Shown here: piece by piece, positions 1-6,292 of the stretch
Position numbering within the stretch: position 1 is the first letter of the stretch
Layout: each line of letters starts with the position of its first letter
Source of the DNA: JALXCH01 sp964495805
GTDB taxonomy: Bacteria > Calditrichota > Calditrichia > RBG-13-44-9
DNA: 6,292 nucleotides
Direction of reading: 5' to 3'
Assembly: GCA_964495805.1 (NCBI GenBank)
Contig: CAZBWV010000070.1
Span: 1-6,292, forward strand
The notes under the pieces: generated by a model
Told to the model about the DNA's origin: nothing
Seen by the model: only the letters and a program-made list of their open reading frames with translations
Databases searched by the model: none
Translations under genes and position numbers: made by a program

Positions 1-420
1 CACCTGGTGGGTTTGCGTGTCCAAGACAATGTCGCCCAGAGTGAATTTCTCGTGCTCGCCGGATTTAGGTCGCAATTGCACGCGGATGCGTTCCAGCAAT
101 TCTTCGAACGCGAAAGGCTTTTTGATGTAATCGTTGGCGCCAGCCTGCAGGCCGAAAATGGTGTCCTGCACCGTGTCCTTGGCCGTTAAAAAGATGATGG
201 GCGTTTCGCTGTCTTCCTTTCGGAAGCGACGGCACACCTCAATGCCGCTGATACCGGGAATCATCCAGTCCAGCAGCAGTAAATCGTAATCGCCGGAAAG
301 AGCCATATCCAGCCCACGGGTACCATCATAAGCCACGTCCACGGCAAAGGATTCTTCTTCTAACCCCTGTTTAATAAAGTTGGCAATTCCCGGTTCGTCT
401 TCAATAATTAAAATTCTCAT
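1..420 (-). CDS. OmpR/PhoB-family response regulator (N-terminal part, cut by window edge)
   Basis: This is the DNA-binding response regulator of a two-component system; a sensor kinase phosphorylates it and it then controls transcription in the cytoplasm. The 140 visible residues start at the ATG at 420-418 with MRILIIEDE. The acidic pair is E7/D8, the phospho-acceptor is D51 in LLLLDWMIPG, the switch Thr is T79 in FLTAKD, and the conserved Lys is K101 in YIKKPF. The receiver domain spans about residues 1-115. Residues 125-140 (FTLGDIVLDTQTHQV) match the first strands of an OmpR-type winged-helix domain, which continues beyond position 1. All catalytic residues are present, so it looks functional. 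The Shine-Dalgarno sequence is weak (TAAGG almost touching the ATG). Upstream lies an 11-bp-spaced array of TTAA hexamers that may be its own binding site. The sequence resembles CusR/CopR-type regulators, but the stimulus cannot be told. A kinase gene is expected downstream, outside the window. Confidence 0.95.
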   Translation of the reverse strand, partial: MRILIIEDEPGIANFIKQGLEEESFAVDVAYDGTRGLDMALSGDYDLLLLDWMIPGISGIEVCRRFRKEDSETPIIFLTAKDTVQDTIFGLQAGANDYIKKPFAFEELLERIRVQLRPKSGEHEKFTLGDIVLDTQTHQV

Positions 421-442
421 GCCTTAAATGTATTGCTGGTAG

Positions 443-481
443 ATTAATAAACGCTTAACAGTTTCTTAAAATTTCCTTAAG
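443..481 (-). promoter_or_regulatory. Tandem TTAA hexamers with 11-bp period (PmrA/OmpR-type operator candidate)
   Basis: Read on the minus strand, four hexamers follow one another with exactly 5 bp between them: CTTAAG (481-476), TTTAAG (470-465), GTTAAG (459-454) and ATTAAT (448-443). The first three share TTAAG and the fourth keeps TTAA. An 11-bp period of direct repeats is what OmpR/PhoB-family dimers bind head to tail, and a CTTAA(T/G)-N5-CTTAA(T/G) arrangement is the known PmrA/BasR box. The last hexamer ends 22 nt before the ATG of the response regulator, so it probably overlaps the core promoter. That the encoded regulator binds here is inference. No convincing -35/-10 pair could be assigned. 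Confidence 0.6.
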
Positions 482-644
482 AACCGGTTTTTTCATTTCG
501 AATACAGGGGGAAAATGTACAAATGTTCTGCAATGATTTCAAAAAATTTTTCGGGCAGAGATGGCGCTTTCCGAATTGGTGACCGGGTGAGAACTGTTTT
601 TCATGATTTGCCTGGCTGTGCGGCGAAATGGAAGAAAAGGAAGT

Positions 645-2669
645 TTATTTAATGAGCACCATTTTGCGAATCTGCCGGAAACCTGCCGTTTTAAGCTGGT
701 AAAAGTAGATGCCGGGAGGAAGGTTGCGGGCGTCGAAATCCACCTGATAGATACCTGCAGCCATCGGTCGATCGATCAACACGGCAATTTTTTCTCCTAA
801 AATATTGAAGATGCTCAATTTCAGATGAGTTTTTCGGGATAAAGAGAATCGGATTCGTGTTGTAAGGTTAAAGGGATTGGGATAGTTGGGATAAAACTGA
901 ATGTGAAGTCCCCCCGGGGAACCATCGTGAGCGAATCCGCTGGCAGGATAGAATAACAAAACACTGTCAGCTGCAAAAGGAGAAAGGGGAACACCCGTGG
1001 TATCCACTAATTCCAGAATAAGCAGGTTCTCCGGAGCGAAAAGCGTGTCCAGCAAAATGGGATTTTGTATGGTGGTAAAAAGCGTATCGCCATTGAGTTG
1101 AACCATGATCCGAACATTGTGGGTACTGTCCACAATGACGCCGGTAGTGGTATATGAAACGGTTACCGGGAATTGAGTCAATTGAGCGCTGTCCGGCGGT
1201 TCCACAATGGTGATGCCCGGAGGCAGATTGCCCAGAGTGCCATCCGGATTAATGTTTTGAGCGTAGATGTCCCCATTATCGTTTCGCTGATCGCTCCATG
1301 TAAAAAATGCCCGACTTTCGGTATTGAGGGCAAGTTGCAGGTCTGTTTTGTCTCCTAACGAAGCAGCGGAGAGAACAAGCGGGGCAACCAGGAGCGCACC
1401 GGAGGAATCGCTGATAAGAGCCTCCACGGCTTTGTTGGTTCCCGTGGCACTCTCCATGCGCAGATATCCCAGATAGATTTGATTGTTTACCCGGCGGGCG
1501 CAGATGTGTGAAATTTGACGGTTGGTAAAGGGGATGAATAATCGACCGTTTTCTCCCCACATCCGGTTCCCGGTAGCGGAGATTTTTTGGCCGTACAGGG
1601 CAAACTGAGTCTGATTGAGATCCGTTTCCAGCCAGAAGCACACGGTCTGTTGATCGGGTAAAACGGTCAGTGCTGGATTCATGTGCAGGTTATTCAGGTT
1701 GGTCGTCGTTTTGATGCCGTTCATGGGGAAGATAAGGTTGCCGTGCTTACTCAGCCGCTGAACCCAGACGTCGAACCGGGAGGAAGTGGGGGAATCGTAG
1801 TAAGCAATAAAGATTCCTCCATCGCTCGCAGGACGAACGACCGGTTCGCTCCAGGCAGAAATGTTTCCCAGGTTGTAGAAAAGCACTCCTGTGCTGTCCC
1901 AGAGGGCGTTTCCGTTGGGGCCGAATTTCTGGGCGTAAAGACGGGTTGTTGGTGCCCAGAAGGGTCCGGTCGCGTTTTTCCAGACGATGATGACGCTGTC
2001 CGGGCCGGAAGGCACCGGCACGGGGCGGGAAAGGTTTTCGCCTGCCGCTCCCTGAAGGGTGAGACCATACATGCCCCACATCTTTTGTCCGTCCGGCGAA
2101 AGGCGTTGCACACCGATACGATCCCCGCTGTTGGTTTTGTTCCAGGCAACAATAATATGATTTGTGCCGGTAACCGTCACCCGGGGAGAGGGCTCAAAAT
2201 CGGCGGAGGCGATATCGGATAGCCCAATCCCGTCAGGACCCCACAAAAAAGTGCCGTCAGGAGCAATTTTGTATGCGAACACGTCCAGTCCGCTGATCCC
2301 CCCGTTCCGGACGTCGGAAAAGACAACGATGGCATTATCCTGGTGATCGACCGCGAGATCGTAGTCGGTAAGCCAGCTTTGTTGGGGATGGTCGCTGATC
2401 AAAAGTCCTTGTGCCGACCACATTTTTTCGCCTAATGTATTCAACCGTTGCATGTATAAAGCATAACTTCCGTTTCGTGAATCGAACCAGCTTATGTAGC
2501 AACCACCGTCGGAAGTTGGAGCTATTCGGGGAAGAATTTGTTCTCCGCTGGAGTTGCACACAGATAGGTTTTGCAGCGGATTGTTATTCCACTGTGCGGA
2601 TAGCGGAAAAAGCCAACCGATGAACATGACCAGGAGAAAAAATTTTATAGAATGGCGAAAAGATAGCAT
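645..2669 (-). CDS. Secreted beta-propeller-like repeat protein with T9SS-type C-terminal sorting domain
   Basis: This is a predicted exported surface or secreted protein of 674 residues; its ligand is unknown. Residues 1-25 form a signal peptide (charged MLSFRHSIK, hydrophobic core, cleavage likely after LSA, before QW). Residues about 42-480 hold eight degenerate repeats of about 50-60 residues. Their pattern is a hydrophobic strand ending in W/F-x-D-x-R-N, then LYxQRL, a turn like PDG/TLG, and a W-x-x-x-G-x-x-(I/L) strand, as in beta-propeller blades. Residues about 483-575 look like an Ig/cadherin-like beta domain (ITIVEPPDSA start). Residues about 590-674 are the sorting module: FYPNYPNPFN, then SIFNILGEKI, LPPGIYFYQL and a KMVLIK end. 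The ATG at 2669 is chosen because it has an AGGGAG Shine-Dalgarno 5 nt upstream and starts directly at the signal peptide. The same frame stays open to a TTG at 2744. The gene follows the LVIVD protein gene on the same strand and shares its C-terminal module. Confidence 0.9.
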   Translation of the reverse strand: MLSFRHSIKFFLLVMFIGWLFPLSAQWNNNPLQNLSVCNSSGEQILPRIAPTSDGGCYISWFDSRNGSYALYMQRLNTLGEKMWSAQGLLISDHPQQSWLTDYDLAVDHQDNAIVVFSDVRNGGISGLDVFAYKIAPDGTFLWGPDGIGLSDIASADFEPSPRVTVTGTNHIIVAWNKTNSGDRIGVQRLSPDGQKMWGMYGLTLQGAAGENLSRPVPVPSGPDSVIIVWKNATGPFWAPTTRLYAQKFGPNGNALWDSTGVLFYNLGNISAWSEPVVRPASDGGIFIAYYDSPTSSRFDVWVQRLSKHGNLIFPMNGIKTTTNLNNLHMNPALTVLPDQQTVCFWLETDLNQTQFALYGQKISATGNRMWGENGRLFIPFTNRQISHICARRVNNQIYLGYLRMESATGTNKAVEALISDSSGALLVAPLVLSAASLGDKTDLQLALNTESRAFFTWSDQRNDNGDIYAQNINPDGTLGNLPPGITIVEPPDSAQLTQFPVTVSYTTTGVIVDSTHNVRIMVQLNGDTLFTTIQNPILLDTLFAPENLLILELVDTTGVPLSPFAADSVLLFYPASGFAHDGSPGGLHIQFYPNYPNPFNLTTRIRFSLSRKTHLKLSIFNILGEKIAVLIDRPMAAGIYQVDFDARNLPPGIYFYQLKTAGFRQIRKMVLIK

Positions 2670-2674
2670 GATTT

Positions 2675-2680
2675 CTCCCT
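2675..2680 (-). promoter_or_regulatory. Ribosome binding site deciding the start of the 674-residue protein
   Basis: On the minus strand AGGGAG lies 5 nt before the ATG at 2669-2667. The upstream in-frame candidates, ATG at 2696 and TTG at 2744, have no comparable site and would put a hydrophilic extension ahead of the signal peptide. Confidence 0.75.
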
Positions 2681-2724
2681 GTTCTTCATTCTTCATGGGT
2701 CCGTTTATAAAATTCAAATTAGGG

Positions 2725-2736
2725 TTCCCATGGGAA
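2725..2736. repeat. 12-bp perfect palindrome TTCCCATGGGAA
   Basis: This perfect dyad lies 56-67 nt upstream of the start of the 674-residue protein, in its putative promoter or leader region. A TTGAAA (-35-like) sequence sits just before it on the minus strand, and TAATTTG and TTTATAAAC lie just after it. An operator role is possible but unproven. A 12-bp palindrome could also occur by chance. Confidence 0.35.
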
Positions 2737-2793
2737 TTTTTCAAGGAAAAATCCGCTTCCGGATTAAAGCAGGAAAAGGATTCTTATCAATTA

Positions 2794-2821
2794 AAGCTCC
2801 ACCGATGGGACGGTGGAGCTT
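2794..2821 (-). terminator. Probable intrinsic terminator after the LVIVD-repeat gene
   Basis: A perfect 11-bp stem (2794-2804 pairing with 2811-2821, core AGCTCCACCG / CGGTGGAGCT) encloses a 6-nt loop. It begins 27 nt after the stop codon of the 745-residue gene. On the minus strand the stem is followed by TTAATTGAT, a short and broken U tract, so termination may be partial. It separates the two large secreted-protein genes into at least partly independent transcripts. Confidence 0.7.
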
Positions 2822-2848
2822 GTAAATGAAGGAAAAGCCGGGAAATAG

Positions 2849-5086
2849 CTATCGTACTAACATCATCTTACCGGTTTGTTGGAAATGATCGGTGCGAATT
2901 CGGTAGTAGTAGATACCGGAGGGCAGATTGTGAGCTTTGAACCGAACCGTGTGAATTCCGGCGGACATGGTTCGGTTGATCAGTTCCTGAACGGTTTCGC
3001 CAAGGGTATTGTACACAGTTAACCGAACCCAACTGCGACGGGGAAGTTCGAAGCGAATGGTTGTTTCCGGATTGAAAGGATTAGGATAGTTCGGAAATAG
3101 GTGAATGTTTTCCGGAAAGTGTTTTTCTTGATGACCAAGCTGGGAGATATACGTATTTTCCAGAACCATGATATCTCTGTAGGCGGCACAAACGAAGGAT
3201 CCGTAGTTAGCCAGACCCACGGCATCGAAGCTTTCCTGATTAAAAAATCCAATTTCCTGGGGATGACCGGGATCAGAAAAATCAATTGTTCGGACGCCTT
3301 GCATTCCGTTTGCCACGTACCCGTATGTCCCCCGGGCGACGACGGACCAACTTTGCGCGTAGGGCATGGAGGAGAGTTTGTGAATCTGGGTCGGATCGCT
3401 GGCTTCCAGCACCATTAATCCACTATCCCCGTTGGTTGAGACGAACACCAGAGTACCCTCCATGCTTAAGTCATTTACATGATAATTATACCAGCCTGCA
3501 TTGGGGAATTCGTAGGAACCCCGGTAGAGGCATCCGGTGGAGGTGATTTCGAACAGATCGACAGCATGGTCGCAGCCAACCAGCAGCCAGTTTCCTTCCA
3601 CTTTTAATTGGGTGACGTTATGGTTCCACCCCAGAGGAGTGTATCCGATAATGGTTTGGTTATTTTTATCCCAGAAAAATACCGTGTCTATGTCAGCCGT
3701 ATAGATGTGGGTGGCATCCACGGCCAGAGCGCTGGTGGAATGCTGCAGGGGGATGACTGTTTCTTCCTGAGGATTGGCAGGATCGGAAATATTGATTACA
3801 GTAATACCGTTGCTCGTGAGGGTATCTCCGAAATTTTCTGTGTGTGCAATGTAAGCGTAGTTCCCATTTACGTCCAAGTTAAACTCCCCCATACCCACGT
3901 GATTGTGTATGGTTAAACGGCTTTCTTCTATGGGCATTCCGGGATTGTTCAAGTTCAGGATCAGAAGTCCCTGTTGGTTATTGGTGGTAAAGAAGTGGGC
4001 GTAAAGATAATTTCCCGCAGTTTTTATTTTCTGAATGTTGTAATTGGTGAAATAATAGCTCAGTTGTTGGATGTCGGTTGATGAATTGGGATCGATGATT
4101 CGAACACCATTATCGGTGGCGATAAACAGCCGGTTATTGCCATTCCAGCTAAACCAGGCATTGTGAGTCTGAAAATCGGTTGAATTAAAGCTGCTGATAA
4201 CCAGTGGGTTGCTCAAATTGGAAATATCGATTTTGTAGAGCGAAAAGTGTTTGTATGGATAAGTAGAAGAATCCTGGTAAGTGGCAAGGTAAAAATATTG
4301 GTTGTCATGTGTCATTCCGGCATATTGTTCGTCGGCAGGAAGGTCCAACGTGTCCAGAATGGTTGGATTTGCCGGGTCGGAAATGTCGGCAACCTGAATT
4401 CCGAAAAAATTACCGGAATTTACGAAAAGGTGCTGTCCCCATATCTGAGCGTCGTTGGAATAGCCGGATAGCGTGGATAATTCCTGAATGTTAAGGGGGT
4501 TGCTGATGTCGAAAATTTTGGTGCCACTGGTTTGCGCAGCCGCAATTAACAAATCTCCCTCAATTTCAAGCTTGTTAGGTGTGGTCATGGAAAAAAACTG
4601 TATTTGCTGGGGGTTGGTGGGGTTTGAGACGTCCAGTGTGATGAGCTTGTTTAATATTCCCATAAACACCACGTTGTCCTTGATGGCCAGAGATATGGCC
4701 ATGGCATTGGTATCATAATAATAAAGAAGAAAGGGAGTGTGGGGGTCTGTTGCGTCGATGATGACCAGTCCGGTGGTTTCCGGTGGGCCCCACACACCCG
4801 TACCCATCAGAGTGGCGTAAATATAGTTCCCCACCCATTTCAGATTGCTGATTTTACCGGGTGTTCTGATTGAGGAGATATGCTGCGGATGAGAAGGATT
4901 GGTCAGGTCAAGAATACGAAATCCGTATCCAGCGGTTACGGCAAGATAGTTTCCGTGGGGCGAGGCGGAATAACTTTCCCCAATGGGAAATACGCCAACC
5001 AGGTTCATGTGGTCGATCTGGGTGGCGGATAAGGTTGAAACCAGAAAAAGAACAAAAAATAGCATTGCGTAGGGTTTGGTTACCAT
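2849..5086 (-). CDS. Secreted LVIVD-repeat beta-propeller protein with T9SS-type C-terminal sorting domain
   Basis: This is a predicted exported surface protein of 745 residues, probably for binding or adhesion; the ligand is unknown. Residues 1-21 are a signal peptide (MVTKPYAMLFFVLFLVSTLSA). Twelve clear LVIVD-type repeats begin at about residues 56, 107, 148, 189, 230, 283, 328, 374, 428, 509, 557 and 598, each of the form hydrophobic-x-I-D-I-S-(N/D)-P-x-N-P. Examples are FRILDLTNPSHPQ and ITVINISDPANPQ. A degenerate copy lies at about 468, and an isolated closing strand (RDIMVLEN) at about 637. Four successive repeats are exactly 41 residues apart (107 to 230). The array is long enough for two propellers. 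Residues about 662-745 form the sorting module: FPNYPNPFNPETTIRFEL, YNTLGETVQ, LPSGIYYYRI and a terminal KMMLVR. The ATG at 5086 has a strong AAGGAGG 5 nt upstream. The substrate cannot be inferred, and no enzyme motif was seen. Confidence 0.93.
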   Translation of the reverse strand: MVTKPYAMLFFVLFLVSTLSATQIDHMNLVGVFPIGESYSASPHGNYLAVTAGYGFRILDLTNPSHPQHISSIRTPGKISNLKWVGNYIYATLMGTGVWGPPETTGLVIIDATDPHTPFLLYYYDTNAMAISLAIKDNVVFMGILNKLITLDVSNPTNPQQIQFFSMTTPNKLEIEGDLLIAAAQTSGTKIFDISNPLNIQELSTLSGYSNDAQIWGQHLFVNSGNFFGIQVADISDPANPTILDTLDLPADEQYAGMTHDNQYFYLATYQDSSTYPYKHFSLYKIDISNLSNPLVISSFNSTDFQTHNAWFSWNGNNRLFIATDNGVRIIDPNSSTDIQQLSYYFTNYNIQKIKTAGNYLYAHFFTTNNQQGLLILNLNNPGMPIEESRLTIHNHVGMGEFNLDVNGNYAYIAHTENFGDTLTSNGITVINISDPANPQEETVIPLQHSTSALAVDATHIYTADIDTVFFWDKNNQTIIGYTPLGWNHNVTQLKVEGNWLLVGCDHAVDLFEITSTGCLYRGSYEFPNAGWYNYHVNDLSMEGTLVFVSTNGDSGLMVLEASDPTQIHKLSSMPYAQSWSVVARGTYGYVANGMQGVRTIDFSDPGHPQEIGFFNQESFDAVGLANYGSFVCAAYRDIMVLENTYISQLGHQEKHFPENIHLFPNYPNPFNPETTIRFELPRRSWVRLTVYNTLGETVQELINRTMSAGIHTVRFKAHNLPSGIYYYRIRTDHFQQTGKMMLVR

Positions 5087-5091
5087 TTTTT

Positions 5092-5098
5092 CCTCCTT
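5092..5098 (-). promoter_or_regulatory. Strong Shine-Dalgarno AAGGAGG for the LVIVD-repeat gene
   Basis: AAGGAGG on the minus strand, 5 nt before the ATG at 5086-5084, is close to a perfect anti-16S match. It fixes the start at the signal peptide. It is the strongest ribosome binding site in the window and suggests efficient translation. Confidence 0.85.
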
Positions 5099-5217
5099 GA
5101 TTTAATAAAGAATCCTGTGAATATCGGTATTTTATGGGGCGTGGTTTCGGATGGAACAACTGGAAACAAGAAAAAAGTTGTTGGTAGAATAGATCAACAT
5201 GATATTACCCATTGGTC

Positions 5218-5264
5218 AAACGTTTACAGAGGAAAACCCGGTTCGGTTTTCCTTAAACGTTTAA
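5218..5264. repeat. Hairpin flanked by two AAACGTTTA palindromes
   Basis: In the 270-nt gap between the membrane-protein gene and the LVIVD gene, GGAAAACC (5231-5238) and GGTTTTCC (5245-5252) form a perfect 8-bp stem with a 6-nt loop. On either side lies AAACGTTTA (5218-5226 and 5255-5263), 37 bp apart; the second copy is inside the perfect 12-bp palindrome TTAAACGTTTAA (5253-5264). CGTTTA and TAAACG can also pair to extend the hairpin. It sits 132-178 nt upstream of the LVIVD start. No U tract follows on the minus strand, so it is not a standard terminator of the upstream operon. It could be a double operator or an RNA structure in a leader. The rest of 5087-5356 shows only weak promoter-like elements. 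Confidence 0.5.
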
Positions 5265-5356
5265 TCGAATTGTTTTTTAAAATGTTGAGTGGTCTGAATA
5301 AATTTTTAAGGGCGAGGAAAGAGCCAATCACCCGGGGTGCGAAAATTCACCGTTTT

Positions 5357-5860
5357 TCAGGCCGTTCGTTTTCGGAAAACGGTAAACAGGAGTGCGATGA
5401 GGCCCAATATTAAAAGAACACCCGACCACTTTAACATTGTTACCCGGGAAGTGATCCTGGCCAATGTCGGTGAAAAGTGGGGATAGCGAATGATCATCAG
5501 GAATTCGCCAAGATTTTCCAGATAATCCAATGCGGCGACAGCAAATGGAAGAACAACAGTTGTTCGGAGCCACTGCGGAGAGGAATCGGATAACCGATTC
5601 AGGGCGAAACGCATTATGTCCCTGAGCAACAGGGCGTAAATAATGGGATAAAGTAAATCGATCATCAGAGCTTGCAGATAGATACTTCGACCCGCCTTGC
5701 CCAGAGCGGATAAGAATTGGCGCGCACTTTCCGGAGTGTAATAAACCTGTACATCCAGCATTCCGGAAATGCCGGCTACCATTTCCATTCGGTGGAACAT
5801 CCACAAAAAGGAAAGGGAGGTTAGAACAAAAAGGCTGAGCAGGATTACAAAACGTTTCAT
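5357..5860 (-). CDS. Four-helix integral membrane protein of unknown function
   Basis: A 167-residue inner-membrane protein that I do not recognise as a characterised family. Four hydrophobic segments are visible at about residues 4-22, 61-80, 101-124 and 144-163. The loop after helix 1 carries YTPESARQFLSALGKAGRSIY (41-61). Helix 2 contains D68 and the pair YP (71-72), and helix 3 contains LDYLEN (111-116), so acidic residues lie within the membrane. Such intramembrane polar motifs (D...YP, LDYLEN) look conserved-type rather than random and hint at a transport, lipid or redox role, but this is inference. The ATG at 5860 has GAGG 8 nt upstream. The gene starts 23 nt after the flavoprotein stop codon, so the two are probably co-transcribed. 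A longer reading frame overlaps it in another frame of the same strand but lacks the membrane pattern. Confidence 0.85.
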   Translation of the reverse strand: MKRFVILLSLFVLTSLSFLWMFHRMEMVAGISGMLDVQVYYTPESARQFLSALGKAGRSIYLQALMIDLLYPIIYALLLRDIMRFALNRLSDSSPQWLRTTVVLPFAVAALDYLENLGEFLMIIRYPHFSPTLARITSRVTMLKWSGVLLILGLIALLFTVFRKRTA

Positions 5861-5883
5861 GGTTCATTCCTCAAATTATGTGG

Positions 5884-6292
5884 TTATCGCCACCAGAAAA
5901 GCAAATCCCACAGGCTATAGCGAGGGATTTTCCGGGGGGAATAAAGTTCTCCGTTCAGAATGGCCCGGGCGGCCAGCAGACCGCTGTGAATAGCCGGACC
6001 AATGCCTTCACCCATATCGATGGTGGCCAGTCCGGCGGCATCGCCAATCAGAAAGGCGTTCCCGATGTGGGGCATTGGCAGACGTTGTCGCAGGTAGTAG
6101 TTGTACCCTTTCACGGGCGTCGGGATGTTTTCCACCAACCGCAGGCGTCGGAGTTTTTCCACAAACCATTCCCAGTGTTGCCGAATGGTCTGCCCTCTGG
6201 CTCGTAAATCCTGGAATTTTCCCCCAATACCGATGTTGAGGTGGTTATTCCCTTTGGGTACATACCAGGAGTAACCAGGCAGGTCGTGGTCG
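5884..6292 (-). CDS. FAD-dependent oxidoreductase, geranylgeranyl-reductase/FixC-like (C-terminal part)
   Basis: The last 135 residues of a flavoprotein of the PHBH-fold oxidoreductase superfamily; its start lies beyond position 6292. Visible motifs are PGYSWYVPKGNNHLNIGIG (residues 5-23 of the fragment), typical of the substrate-domain sheet in geranylgeranyl-reductase-like enzymes, and FLIGDAAGL (80-88). The latter is the conserved GD motif that contacts the FAD ribityl/pyrophosphate. It is followed by DMGEGIGPAIHSGLLAARAIL (92-112), the helix that closes over the flavin. Members reduce isoprenoid double bonds or oxidise related substrates using NAD(P)H or ferredoxin; the substrate here is not known. 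Only about 23 residues follow the FAD helix, a short tail compared with archaeal geranylgeranyl reductases. It ends in the aromatic-rich YSLWDLLFWWR, which could touch the membrane. The 167-residue membrane-protein gene follows after 23 nt. Confidence 0.88.
   Translation of the reverse strand, partial: DHDLPGYSWYVPKGNNHLNIGIGGKFQDLRARGQTIRQHWEWFVEKLRRLRLVENIPTPVKGYNYYLRQRLPMPHIGNAFLIGDAAGLATIDMGEGIGPAIHSGLLAARAILNGELYSPRKIPRYSLWDLLFWWR

Noticed and set aside
606..629. Possible hairpin (ATTTGCC with GGCGAAAT) after the stop of the 674-residue gene
   Set aside because: The stem is short with a bulge, the loop is 9 nt, and no T tract follows on the minus strand; too weak to call a terminator.
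1683..2222. Plus-strand open frame of 179 residues
   Set aside because: It lies wholly inside the well-supported minus-strand repeat protein, has no recognisable motif and no ribosome binding site that stands out; it is a shadow.
2670..2744. Upstream extension of the 674-residue protein to a TTG at 2744 (699 residues)
   Set aside because: It adds 25 hydrophilic residues before the signal peptide, uses a rare start, and the ATG at 2669 has a well-placed AGGGAG.
5155..5182. Inverted repeat AACAACT / AGTTGTT in the leader of the LVIVD gene
   Set aside because: The 7-bp A/T-rich arms with a 14-nt loop are within chance expectation and not linked to any clear promoter.
5367..5381. Near-palindrome CGTTTTC-G-GAAAACG
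   Set aside because: It lies inside the coding end of the membrane protein, has a 1-nt loop that cannot form a hairpin well, and has no T tract.
5117..5413. Plus-strand open frame of 98 residues crossing the intergenic region
   Set aside because: It runs into the antisense of the membrane-protein gene, shows no motif, and its composition follows the intergenic structure; not supported as a gene.
5328..5867. Minus-strand open frame of 179 residues overlapping the membrane protein
   Set aside because: It has no membrane pattern or family signature. The 167-residue frame has four clean hydrophobic helices and a Shine-Dalgarno, so this one is a shadow.

Overview
The window is bacterial chromosomal DNA in which every supported gene lies on the minus strand, so transcription runs from position 6292 towards position 1. 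Two neighbouring secreted proteins end in a PNYPNPFN-type C-terminal module that finishes in a Lys/Arg-rich strand. This module is the por/type IX secretion (T9SS type A) sorting-domain signature that is abundant in the FCB group and related phyla (Ignavibacteria, Calditrichota, KSB1-like lineages). I therefore infer an FCB-related, probably uncultured or environmental bacterium. The exact phylum cannot be fixed from this window.

Layout in the direction of transcription: (1) 6292-5884 is the C-terminal third or so of an FAD-dependent oxidoreductase of the geranylgeranyl-reductase/FixC-like type. (2) After 23 nt comes 5860-5357, a 167-residue four-helix membrane protein of unknown function, probably in the same operon. 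(3) A 270-nt intergenic region holds a hairpin set between two AAACGTTTA palindromes. (4) 5086-2849 encodes a 745-residue exported LVIVD-repeat beta-propeller protein with a sorting domain. It has a strong Shine-Dalgarno sequence and is followed by a hairpin terminator. (5) 2669-645 encodes a 674-residue exported protein with eight propeller-like repeats, an Ig-like linker and the same kind of sorting domain. (6) After a 224-nt gap comes 420-1, the receiver domain and linker of an OmpR/PhoB-family response regulator, cut by the window edge.

The two large proteins look like a tandem pair of cell-surface or secreted adhesion/binding proteins. The flavoprotein and membrane protein form a separate lipid- or quinone-linked unit. 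The most notable non-coding signal is an array of four TTAA-core hexamers with exact 11-bp spacing, just upstream of the response regulator. It closely resembles a PmrA/BasR-type binding site and suggests autoregulation. I see no tRNA, rRNA, CRISPR array, insertion sequence or phage gene, and no clear evidence of a wholly new system.
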